A DNA stretch of 64,000 bases from the NCBI GenBank assembly GCA_018402455.1, contig JAGYIG010000015.1, positions 16,768 to 80,767 on the forward strand. The letters are read 5' to 3'. The position numbers and the translations under genes were made by a program. The stretch's first letter is position 1, and every line of letters starts with the position of its first letter. Below, piece after piece: positions 15,626 to 23,800 of the stretch. Source of the stretch: Opitutaceae bacterium (lineage in GTDB: Bacteria; Verrucomicrobiota; Verrucomicrobiia; Opitutales; Opitutaceae). A model generated the notes under the pieces. That model was not told the DNA's origin. It worked only from the letters and a program-made list of their open reading frames with translations, and searched no databases.

Positions 15626-17035
15626 CTAGAAATTCAGCAGGGAGGCGTAGGTTGCGCGTTGGGCGGACGTGCTCAGCTCAGACCAGGTGGCGACGCCAAA
15701 CGGGTTGCCGGTCGACAGGGCGGCCAGGGCCTCGTCGTAGTGAAATTCGCTGCCCCCGGTCACGGTGATGGAATCGGCGACCACCGCCCCCATCACCTGT
15801 CCGCTGCTGCCGCCGCCATTCATGGTGACATCGGCATTGGGGGCGTAGACCACGGCGCTGAGTTGGCCGTTCCCGGAAACGCTGATGGATTGGGTGCCCG
15901 CCGCGCCGCTCGGTCGGGTGCTGTAGAGCATGAAGGCGGCCGGATCGTTGGAGTTGGCGATGCCATTGCCGCCGATGGACACATCCGATTCGGCATACAA
16001 CTCCAGCGACGAACCGGCGAGAACCTGCATCGAGGCATTGCCTGACACGCTCACGCCGGTGGTTCCGCCGGGGGCGGTGATGCGGATCACCACGTCATTT
16101 CCCGGCGCGATGCTCAGGACTTTGGAGGGCGCACCACTCAGGGAGATACTGGGCACATCGTAATAAAACTTACCATCCGCGGCGGCGACATGGCCGCCCA
16201 GCGGCAAAGTGGTGGCACCCCCGATGGCGGGGATGGTGTTCCCGATGACGGCCGGGGCGACGGCATCATCAAAATTGGTGGTAAAATCCGTGGTCACCCG
16301 GCTGTAGTCGACCGTGCCGGAGGCGGTGCCGAAGTCTCCGACCAGGCCATTGGGTCCCACGCTCAAACCCGAGTAGTCCGAGGTGCCGATGGAGACATTG
16401 CCGTAGATGGAAGAGTTGCTGAGGGTGAAGCTGTTGACCTGCACGGAGGCACTGCCCGCGCTGCCGTTGTCGTTGCGGTTGAAGACGCCGCCGCCCAAGT
16501 TGGCGTTGTAGGCGCCTTGGCGGGAATCGTAGCTGTCCACCACGGCGTTGCCGCCGCTGAAGGTCAGGGTGTCCTTTGCCACCAATCCGTTGGCGAAGAG
16601 GGAGCGCTGGAAAAGGGTGACCCTGATCCACTTTTCGATCGGAGCCCCACTGGCGGGGGTGATGGTGGCCCGGGCGATGATCTCGGGGGCGGCGCCGAGA
16701 GCGTAGTTGTTGACGTGGACGCGCACGAAGCCGGTGGTGTTGGCGTCGTAGGTGAACCCGCTGAACCGGCGTTGAGCGTTGGCGCCCGAGGTGGTCCAGC
16801 TTTGCCAGGCCGCGGCGTCGCCCTCCACGGCCTTGCCGATCGACCACATGGCCTGTTCCAAGCCGGATTCGGCCAGATTTACGGCGGCATTGGCGTGGAA
16901 GGCCCGGTTGGAAATGCGCAGGTTGGTTTGGCCCAGCTTGAGAAAGGACACCAGCGAGATGCCGATGGCCAGGGTGAGGATCATGGCGGCGATCAAGAGG
17001 GATCCCCGATCCCGGGGGGAGGAGGAGAGGTTCAT
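15626..17035 (-). CDS. PilX-like pilus assembly protein with large polymer-like C-terminal domain
   Basis: A 469-residue secreted/membrane protein. The N-terminus GSLLIAAMILTLAIGISLVSFLKLG is a single hydrophobic helix like that of PilX/minor pseudopilin-type proteins, followed by NLAESGLEQAMW, the typical start of that family. The rest is Gly/Ser/Asn-rich beta sequence without a known enzymatic motif, possibly a surface-exposed domain similar to those seen in Gram-negative pilus assembly proteins. Its start overlaps the stop of the upstream pseudopilin gene by 4 nt (ATGA), so it is the last gene of a three-gene operon. It may act as a pilus-tip or minor subunit. Confidence 0.78.
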   Translation of the reverse strand: MNLSSSPRDRGSLLIAAMILTLAIGISLVSFLKLGQTNLRISNRAFHANAAVNLAESGLEQAMWSIGKAVEGDAAAWQSWTTSGANAQRRFSGFTYDANTTGFVRVHVNNYALGAAPEIIARATITPASGAPIEKWIRVTLFQRSLFANGLVAKDTLTFSGGNAVVDSYDSRQGAYNANLGGGVFNRNDNGSAGSASVQVNSFTLSNSSIYGNVSIGTSDYSGLSVGPNGLVGDFGTASGTVDYSRVTTDFTTNFDDAVAPAVIGNTIPAIGGATTLPLGGHVAAADGKFYYDVPSISLSGAPSKVLSIAPGNDVVIRITAPGGTTGVSVSGNASMQVLAGSSLELYAESDVSIGGNGIANSNDPAAFMLYSTRPSGAAGTQSISVSGNGQLSAVVYAPNADVTMNGGGSSGQVMGAVVADSITVTGGSEFHYDEALAALSTGNPFGVATWSELSTSAQRATYASLLNF

Positions 17036-17613
17036 GCGGAGACCCTTTTGTTGCGGAGGATGTAGCGGGCTGACAGGACGGTGTTGGTGGCCGTGGTGAC
17101 GGTGGTGGACTGGCGGGAGGCGAGCACATAGAGCTGGACCTGTTTGGTCACGGTGCTGGCCGCGGTGCGGTGGCTGGCGGTGGACAGGTCACTCAAATCC
17201 ACGGCTTCCCCCGTCACCTTGTAGCCGGAGAAGGTGAAGGAATTGATGCCCTCGATCAAGGTGACGGTGGTGGCTCCCGTGGTGCGGGTAAAGGTGCCGG
17301 TGGTCGAAGAAAAGGCGTAGGTGATGGCGTTTGCTCCCACCGTGAGGGTGATGCTGTCGGCCGAGTTCCAGACCAAATCGGCGGCCTGGCGGGTGTCCTG
17401 CGCGAAGTATTCCAACCCATTGCGGGCCTCCGCTTCCATCTCGGAGTAGTTGATGATGTTGGCGCTGCTGCGGCCGAGAAACAGGAACATGGTCAGCACC
17501 CCGGTCAGGATGAAGGCGGCGAGGGTTGAGCTCACCATGAGCTCGACCAGCGTCATGCCGCGCACGGCTGGGCTAGGAGCGGGCAAGGGTGTAGTAGTAG
17601 TCATAGAGGCCAT
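17032..17613 (-). CDS. Type IV pseudopilin, PilW-like
   Basis: Minor pilin/pseudopilin of about 193 residues. A short positively charged leader ends in VRGMTLVELMV, the prepilin peptidase site (cut after Gly, methylated residue, Glu at +5), followed by the hydrophobic helix. The body has NGLEYFAQDTRQAADLVW, common in PilW/GspJ-like subunits. The start at 17613 overlaps the upstream pilin gene by 41 nt; ATG at 17604 is also possible. The stop overlaps the PilX-like gene. Probably part of a pilus or type II-like pseudopilus tip complex. Confidence 0.85.
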   Translation of the reverse strand: MASMTTTTPLPAPSPAVRGMTLVELMVSSTLAAFILTGVLTMFLFLGRSSANIINYSEMEAEARNGLEYFAQDTRQAADLVWNSADSITLTVGANAITYAFSSTTGTFTRTTGATTVTLIEGINSFTFSGYKVTGEAVDLSDLSTASHRTAASTVTKQVQLYVLASRQSTTVTTATNTVLSARYILRNKRVSA

Positions 17614-18073
17614 CCTTCGCGTAGTAGGTGGTGAACTGGCGGGAGAGGGAGCGTCCGGTGGCGTTGGTCCAGCTCACGGCCAAAGTGATCTGTTTCATTT
17701 CGCCGACCTTGCCCGAAACATCGCCGATCTGGCGCACCAAGGTGAAGCGAGCGGCGAGTTGCGAATCCGAGGTGAAGACGGTGCCCAGATCCACGGTTTC
17801 GGTGGGGGAGAGGCTGGCGATCTCGGTCCAGCTCATGAGCCGCAGCCGCTCCATTTCGCTCTGAAGGACCTGCGACGACAGGGTCAAATTGCGGGCGACA
17901 TCGATCGATTTGAAGCCGCTCATCAGGGTCAGAATCGAGGTCGACATGGCCATCGCCATGATGAAGGTCGTCATGGTCACCTCGATGATGGTGAACCCAC
18001 GTTGGCTGCGGCGACGGCAGGGCAGGGAGGCAGGCGTGGTGGTCATGGGGAAGATCATAGCCGCTTTCCCCAT
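17573..18073 (-). CDS. Type IV pseudopilin, PilV/GspI-like
   Basis: First gene of the pseudopilin operon, up to 166 residues. The leader ends in SQRGFTIIEVTM, a clear prepilin peptidase site (Gly-Phe, Glu at +5), and is followed by a hydrophobic helix (TTFIMAMAMSTSILTLM). The remainder is a small globular domain with VARNLTLSSQVLQSEMERL, typical for PilV/GspI. Starts at 18073, 18058 and 18046 are all in frame; 18058 has a GGGGA about 8 nt upstream. The 133-bp upstream gap contains G/C-rich palindromes (around GGGCCTAGGCCC, 18133-18144) that may terminate the response-regulator transcript or regulate the operon. Confidence 0.85.
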   Translation of the reverse strand: MGKAAMIFPMTTTPASLPCRRRSQRGFTIIEVTMTTFIMAMAMSTSILTLMSGFKSIDVARNLTLSSQVLQSEMERLRLMSWTEIASLSPTETVDLGTVFTSDSQLAARFTLVRQIGDVSGKVGEMKQITLAVSWTNATGRSLSRQFTTYYAKDGLYDYYYTLARS

Positions 18074-18206
18074 TGGCCGTTAGTGGTGAACGGGCCAAAA
18101 ATAGGCCCTAGTCCCCAGGGGCCCGAACGGGCCTAGGCCCGACCCGCCACCGTGCGCTCACCGGCGCATCCCCTCCACCGCATTCGGCGGGCTGGGCCCG
18201 CGCGGC

Positions 18207-18899
18207 CTATGGCCCCCGTCGGTGTTCCGTCCAGATGGCGGCGGCTTGTGATCGCCGCCGAATCTTCAGTTTATCGAACACACTGCCGAGGTAGTTCTTC
18301 ACCGTGTTGTCGCTCAGGTTCAGGGCCGCCGCGACTTCCTTGTTCGTGTGACCCTCGGCGACGAGCTGCAACACCCGGGTCTCCTGCACCGACAGTGAAG
18401 CCAGTTTTGAGCTGGAGTTTTCCGGGCCTCCCCGGCGCATCATGTGCATGACCTTGTCGGTGATCTGTTCCGAAAGGACGGATTTTCCCGCCAGGGCATC
18501 CCGGATCGAAGTGATCAAACCCTCCGGTTCGATTTCCTTCATCAGGTAGCCCTGGGCTCCCGCGGTGATGCTCGCGTAGATAAAACTATCGTTGGTAAAC
18601 GCCGTCAGCATGATGACCCGGGTTTCGGGAAAATCCGCGAGGATGGCCCGGCAGACATCATAGCCTTGTCCGTCCGGCAGCCTCACATCGAGGAGCACCA
18701 AATCCGGGCGCAGCAGCCGCACCTGATCCAAGGCCTCACTGCCGGTGCCGGCTTCTCCGCAGATCGAAAACTCATTGGAGGAGTCGGCCGATTCCAGCAC
18801 GGACCGCAGTCCGGTTCGGACCAGGACACTGTCGTCAACCAAGAGAATGCGTTTCGAAACGGTGGGGGTGGGGCTAGCGGGCATTGGCAGGACGGTCAT
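18207..18899 (-). CDS. NarL/FixJ-type response regulator
   Basis: Two-component response regulator of 230 residues. The receiver domain has the acidic pair Asp22-Asp23 (LVDDS), phosphoacceptor Asp71 (LLDVRLPDG), Thr in MLTAF and Lys in GYLMKEIEP. The output domain is a LuxR-type helix-turn-helix: SVQETRVLQLVAEGHTNKE followed by VAAALNLSDNTVKNYL. It starts 26 nt inside the end of the histidine kinase gene, so the pair is co-translated. The target genes are unknown; the pseudopilin operon lies directly downstream on the same strand and is an obvious candidate, by position only. Confidence 0.95.
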   Translation of the reverse strand: MTVLPMPASPTPTVSKRILLVDDSVLVRTGLRSVLESADSSNEFSICGEAGTGSEALDQVRLLRPDLVLLDVRLPDGQGYDVCRAILADFPETRVIMLTAFTNDSFIYASITAGAQGYLMKEIEPEGLITSIRDALAGKSVLSEQITDKVMHMMRRGGPENSSSKLASLSVQETRVLQLVAEGHTNKEVAAALNLSDNTVKNYLGSVFDKLKIRRRSQAAAIWTEHRRGP

Positions 18900-20571
18900 G
18901 GGGGCGAAAGTCTAGGTCAATCCGGGTGCCTCCCCCGGGTCGAGATTTGATTTTTAGTTCGGCGGCGGCAAGTTCAGCCCGCCGGTGGATGTTGTGCAGG
19001 CCCCGGGAGGAGGATTCCGGAGCCGCGCGAGGCAGGCCCACACCATCATCCTCCACCCGCAGGCGCACCAGTCCCGGGCGCACGTGCAGGTGCACGGTGA
19101 TGGTCTGCGCCTGGGCGTGCCGCAGGGCGTTGGTGACGGACTCCCGCAGGATCTGGAGGAGGTGGATTTTTTGTTCGGGATCGAGCAAGTCGTTGGGCAC
19201 CTCGTCGATGTCAGCCTGAATTTGGACCTGCGAAGTGTTTCGCAGAAACGCCAGCATGGTGGTGATCGAATCGGACAGGGAGTTATCGGACAGCGTTGTT
19301 TCGGTCTGGCCGATAAAGGAACGCAGCTCGTCAATGGTGGTTTGCAGGTTGCGCCGCACCTCGCGGATGGCGGATCGGGTCTCGGCCGGCAGATCCGGGT
19401 TCCGGTTTTCCACGGCGATCAGGCTCATGCCCGAGGCGTAGAGGGTCTGGATGGTGCTGTCATGGAGGTTGAGGCCCAGTTGAGACCAATCCTGCAAGGT
19501 GCGGCGGAGGGCCTCCTCGCTTTCCCGCAATGCGCTTTCGGTATCGCGCCGTTGTTGGGTCTCTGAACGCAGACGATCGGCCTGCGTGAAGGAGTCGATG
19601 ATCAGCCGGGAAATCTCGCCGAATTCGTCGCCCGCTCGGCTGAGCCCGAGAATGGGGGTGGGCGTTCCCGACCGCAACGCCCGGTCGATTTCGCGGATGG
19701 GGCGAAACACCCAGAGCCCCAGACAACCCAGCAGCAAAACGATCGATCCGAGGGCGTAGACCAGCATCACGGTGGTTTCGTCGAGCCCCGAGTTCTTCCA
19801 GTGTAAAATTTCGTTTTTATCGAGCCGGGCCTGCAGGTGAGCCACGAGGCGCTCGCTTTCGTCGCGCAGGGGTAACCGCGCCTCCAGATGGGTGGGATCG
19901 GACGCGGTTTCGCCGTCGGCAGTGGGCGGCACGATCTGCAGCATTACCCCGGTGTCCGCCGGAACGAGCTTTTGGAAAAGGCGCTCGTCCCACCGGCGTG
20001 CCACCAGAAACCATCCCTTGGGTTCGGAGGTCCGCTCCGCGTCTTCGCCGGGTTGGATGGGGGCGCCCCGCAGTTCGAGCATCCCTTCAGGGGTGGAGCG
20101 AAAAAAGTGAGGAAAGGGGTCGGCCTGACAGGTTTCCCAGAGGGCCGTTTGATCCAAGGGGAACGCGAGTCCCGCGGGGCCGAGGTCGGAGTGAGCGTAG
20201 ACCAACTCAGCCGAAGGGTCGAAGACCCAAAGCCCGGCAACCTGCCAAAACTCCAAGGCATCCTCGAAATTGACCTCGGCCCACGTGGGGTCGGGGTCGG
20301 AGACAAATTCGACCATCTCGTCCCACCAACTGTAGTCTTCCACAAACGTGCGCATCCCCTCGCTCGTCAGCTGAACCGCGTGCTCGAGGTTCTGCCCCAG
20401 GGCGGTTTCCCCCGATTCGACCAACACCGCCTGCTCGATCTGTTCGGTGCGGTGGATGACGAAGGTTGCCGCCAAGGCTAAACCCAGCAGGGTCGCGGCG
20501 AGCAGGACGAGTCGGGAACTTAGCTTCAAGGCCCTGAGACTGAGAGAGAAAGGGGGGTCTTGGCAATTCAC
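18874..20571 (-). CDS. Sensor histidine kinase (CHASE4-like sensor, HisKA_3 type)
   Basis: A 565-residue membrane kinase partnered with the adjacent response regulator. Two transmembrane helices (about residues 20-42 and 270-290) enclose a roughly 225-residue extracytoplasmic domain whose EDYSWWDEMVEF segment is typical of CHASE4 sensors. A HAMP-like stretch follows (FRPIREIDRAL). The dimerisation/phosphoacceptor motif is GLNLHDSTIQTLYASG with His370, and the ATPase ends in RVEDDGVGL and SRGLHNIHRRAELAAAEL, as in the NarX/DegS group. The start is GTG at 20571, 57 bp from the divergent rpsT gene. The ligand is not predictable. Confidence 0.93.
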   Translation of the reverse strand: MNCQDPPFSLSLRALKLSSRLVLLAATLLGLALAATFVIHRTEQIEQAVLVESGETALGQNLEHAVQLTSEGMRTFVEDYSWWDEMVEFVSDPDPTWAEVNFEDALEFWQVAGLWVFDPSAELVYAHSDLGPAGLAFPLDQTALWETCQADPFPHFFRSTPEGMLELRGAPIQPGEDAERTSEPKGWFLVARRWDERLFQKLVPADTGVMLQIVPPTADGETASDPTHLEARLPLRDESERLVAHLQARLDKNEILHWKNSGLDETTVMLVYALGSIVLLLGCLGLWVFRPIREIDRALRSGTPTPILGLSRAGDEFGEISRLIIDSFTQADRLRSETQQRRDTESALRESEEALRRTLQDWSQLGLNLHDSTIQTLYASGMSLIAVENRNPDLPAETRSAIREVRRNLQTTIDELRSFIGQTETTLSDNSLSDSITTMLAFLRNTSQVQIQADIDEVPNDLLDPEQKIHLLQILRESVTNALRHAQAQTITVHLHVRPGLVRLRVEDDGVGLPRAAPESSSRGLHNIHRRAELAAAELKIKSRPGGGTRIDLDFRPHDRPANAR

Positions 20572-20628
20572 CCTTGACTCTCGAGCGCGGGTTTGAGTGT
20601 TTCGGCCCTTTCCCTTTTAACCATCGTC

Positions 20629-20883
20629 ATGGCCAACACCTCCTCCGCACTCAAGGCAGCCCGTCAAACCGAGCGCCGCACCCTCCGCAACAAGGCGGAA
20701 AAAACCCGTCTCAAAACCCTGCGCAAGCAGTTCAACGCTGCGGTGGCAGCGGACGACAAGGAAGCGGTCAAACAGGCGGGCCCCGCCTTCGCCTCCGCCA
20801 TGGACAAGGCTTCCAAGACCGGCGTGGTGCACAAAAACGCCGCGGCCCGCACGAAGTCTCACGTCGCCAAGGCGCTCGCCTAA
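20629..20883 (+). CDS. rpsT: 30S ribosomal protein S20
   Basis: Small basic ribosomal protein bS20 of 84 residues that binds 16S rRNA in the body of the 30S subunit. The N-terminus MANTSSALKAARQTERR and the ending GVVHKNAAARTKSHVAKAL are characteristic. ATG at 20629 is chosen over an upstream in-frame start because the family begins with this Met-Ala-Asn. It is a single-gene unit with its own terminator. Confidence 0.96.
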   Translation: MANTSSALKAARQTERRTLRNKAEKTRLKTLRKQFNAAVAADDKEAVKQAGPAFASAMDKASKTGVVHKNAAARTKSHVAKALA

Positions 20884-20912
20884 GGCCCGCGGCACCCCGC
20901 ATAATTTTCCTC

Positions 20913-20949
20913 AGCCCCGCTGAACCTTCGGGTCGGCGGGGTTTTTGTT
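20913..20949 (+). terminator. Intrinsic terminator of rpsT
   Basis: Stem CCCCGC/GCGGGG (20915-20920 and 20936-20941) with a T-rich tail TTTTTGTTTT, 30 nt after the rpsT stop. Confidence 0.8.
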
Positions 20950-20990
20950 TTGGCCCCGCGCCCGCGGGCCGCTAGAGGAACGGGTTCGTG

Positions 20991-23800
20991 ATGCCCGTCC
21001 TCCCCCCGTCGCCTCAAATTTCCGTGTTACCGTGGCAACAACCGTTGCCCGAACAGGTGGCGGCGTGGCTCATCGAGCAGGCGGGCTGGGCCGGGGACGC
21101 GCCCCTCGATCTCGGCCACTGGTTGATCTTGGTGCCGACCCGGCAGTCGGGTCGACGCCTCCGCGAGGCCCTTGCCGTCGCGGCCGCCGCCCGGGCGCAG
21201 GCGGTCTTCGCCCCGCGGGTGGTGGTGCCCGAAGCGCTGCCCGCCGAGGTTGTCCGGCGACCGGACCCGGCCTCACGCGAACAGGTGCTGGTGGCCTGGA
21301 TGCGGGTGTTGTTGGCCGCGCGGCCGGCCGCCTACCGGGCGGTCTTTCCCGTCGATCCGCCGCGCCGGGACGAGGCCTGGGCCCGGGGATTGGCGGGGCG
21401 GTTGCAGCATGTGCAACAGGAACTGGCCGCGGGTGGCCTGCGCATGGCGGACGTGCTCCGGGTCGAGGATCTGCCCGAAACCAAGCGCTGGGAGGAACTG
21501 GCCCAGCTCGAAGCGCAGTTCGATGAGGCCTTGGCCAGCCAGAACGTCGTTTCGCCGGTCGAGGCAAATGCGGTCGGGCTGGCGTCGGTGCAGCCGCCTA
21601 TCGGGGTGACCGCCGTGGTGCTGGCGGGTTGTCCGGATCCCAATCCGGTGGCCCTGCGGTATCTTGAAGCGTTGGCGCCATCCGTCGCGATTCACGTGTT
21701 GGTGTTTGGGCCGGAGGAGCCGGCGGTCCATCAGGTTTTCGACGGGTGGGGCAAACCCCGGCCGGAGGGTGGACGGGCAGGCTTTGCCCTCCCGGATTTT
21801 TTATCGTCAGGTCGAGTTGGCGGCGGACCCCTCTCCCAACAAGCCATCAAGGTGGCGGAGCGGGCTTTGGCCGAGCCTCACCCGGACATTGGCTGGCGCT
21901 GGCGATCGTGGACCCGGAGGTGACCGCGCCGCTGGCCCGGGAACTCGCGGAACAGGGGCACCAGGTCTTTCTGCCGGAAGGCGAGCCGTGGCGCCAAGGC
22001 CCCCTGTATGGCCTGCTGCAGGCGCTGGCGAATCTGGTCGAGTCGAGCGACTGCCGGGCGGTGGGAAACCTCTGCGCTGTCCGGATGTGATGGATGCCCT
22101 ATCCGCCCAGCTGTCGGGCGGGATCGCGGCCTCCACGCTTTTGCGGCATTGGGATCGGTTGCTGGAAAACCACCTGGTGGCGGACCTGACCGAAGCTCCT
22201 GACGCGGGGGCCATCACCCCAGTTGCGTCGGACTCTTGTTGCTCGTGACCGGATGGATCGAGCGCCTGCGGGGGGAGGCCTTTGGCGAGGTGGCGATCCG
22301 GCTACCGGCCGAGATTTTGGGGAGCGCCGGGAGGCCGGCGATGGGATCGTCGCGCAGGGGGCCCAGCGTTGGGTGGACGTGGTTTCCCGGGTGGAAAAGG
22401 CGGGGGCGATGCTGCCCGGATTGTCCGCGGCGGAATCGTGGCGACTGGCCCTGGAGGGATTTGCTGAAGGCACGCGGTTTGGGTCCCGGATCGCAGGGGC
22501 AATTGAACTGGGCGGCTGGCTGGAGGTGCTGTGGGCGGATGCGCCCCGACTGATCCTCGCGGGCGCCAACGAGGGTCGGCTGCCGGAGTCGGTGAGCGGG
22601 GATGCGTTCCTGCCCGAAGCCCTTCGCGAGCGCCTCGGGTTGAAGACCAATGCCCAACGGCTCGCCGTGGATGCCTACCTCTGGCGGCGGCGGTGGCCTG
22701 CCGCCCGGATCCGGATGACGTGTTGATTCTGGTCGGCAAAACCGCCGCTTCCGGCGACCGCTCCGACCATCCGGTTACGCCGCGGCGACGACGCGACGCT
22801 GGCGCGGCGGAGTCGTTTACCTCTTCCGCCCCTTGCGCACGGCGGTCGACAATCTGCCCTGGCGTCGGGCTTGGAAACTGCGGCCCCTGCGCGGTTTCCA
22901 CTGCCCGCCTGTCGGTGACCGGTCTCGGGACTGGCTCGAGTGTCCCTTCCGCTTTTATCTCTCCCGCGGGCTCAGTGCAGGCCGTCCGAACTGCCCAAGA
23001 CGGAACTGAACGCCATGGATTTTGGCACTCTGGTGCGCGGGTTTTGGAAGAGATGGGCCGGGACCCCCTGCTGCGTGAAGCCAGAGTGTCTGGCAGGCCA
23101 CTGAAGCGGGGATGTTGGCTGATCTGGAGCGCAGGATCAGGCGCACCTATGGCGGCCAGCAAAGCGCGCTGCCACATTGATTCAATTTGAATCTGCGCGG
23201 CAACAACTGCGGCGGGTGGCGGCGTTGGAAATCGAACAGCGTCTCGAGGGCTGGCGGACCGAGCGGGTCGAGTGGGAGTTCACCGTGCCGTTGGGGGAGC
23301 TGACGGTCCGCGGCAAAATCGACCGCATCGACCGTCACGAGGACGGTCGCATCCGGGTGATCGACTACAAAACCTCGGACGAGGCCGCCGATCCGTTGGC
23401 CAAGCACCTCGTGCTCTGGCGGGCGGACGATGCGGACCGGCCGGACTGGTTGCAGGTCACCCATCAAGGCAAGGCCCGGCGTTGGGTGGACCTGCAGCTG
23501 CCCTTGTATCGCTGGGCGGCGACGGCGGAGTTCGGGCGGGAATTGACCTGCGCTTATTTCAACCTGCCCAAGGCGATCAGCGAGACGGGCATCGTGGATT
23601 GGGTCGATGCCGACGGCGCGTTGCAGGCGGCGGCGGAGGCGTGCGCGCACGGCGTGGCGGCCGCGATTTTGGCGGGGGAATTCTGGCCCCCCGTTGAACA
23701 GCTCTCCCGGCACGATGACGCGTGGCGGACCCTGTTTCATCACGGCCTGGCCGCCAGTGTAGATGAAAAATGGATACAACAGGAGGTGGTCGGTGAGTGA
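20991..23800 (+). CDS. addB: AddB-like subunit of the double-strand-break repair nuclease, frame broken
   Basis: Partner of AddA in the helicase-nuclease that resects DNA ends for RecA. The first ~265 codons are intact (GHWLILVPTRQSGRRLREALA, an AddB/RecB-family start). From about 21780 to 23180 the protein continues only by switching frames (LALAIVDPEVTAPLARELAE, ADAPRLILAGANEGRLPESV, RERLGLKTNAQRLAVDAY). The last 207 codons are intact and hold the PD-(D/E)XK nuclease: GKIDRID, VIDYKTS and LQLPLYRW. The span of ~936 codons is normal for AddB. Start ATG 20991 (GTG 20988 alternative). The stop overlaps the addA start. Multiple indels in one 1.4-kb patch suggest consensus error. Confidence 0.82.

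Noticed and set aside
15325..15629. Short frames overlapping the 3' part of rnpB
   Set aside because: The RNA gene explains the conservation; no ribosome site or protein family.
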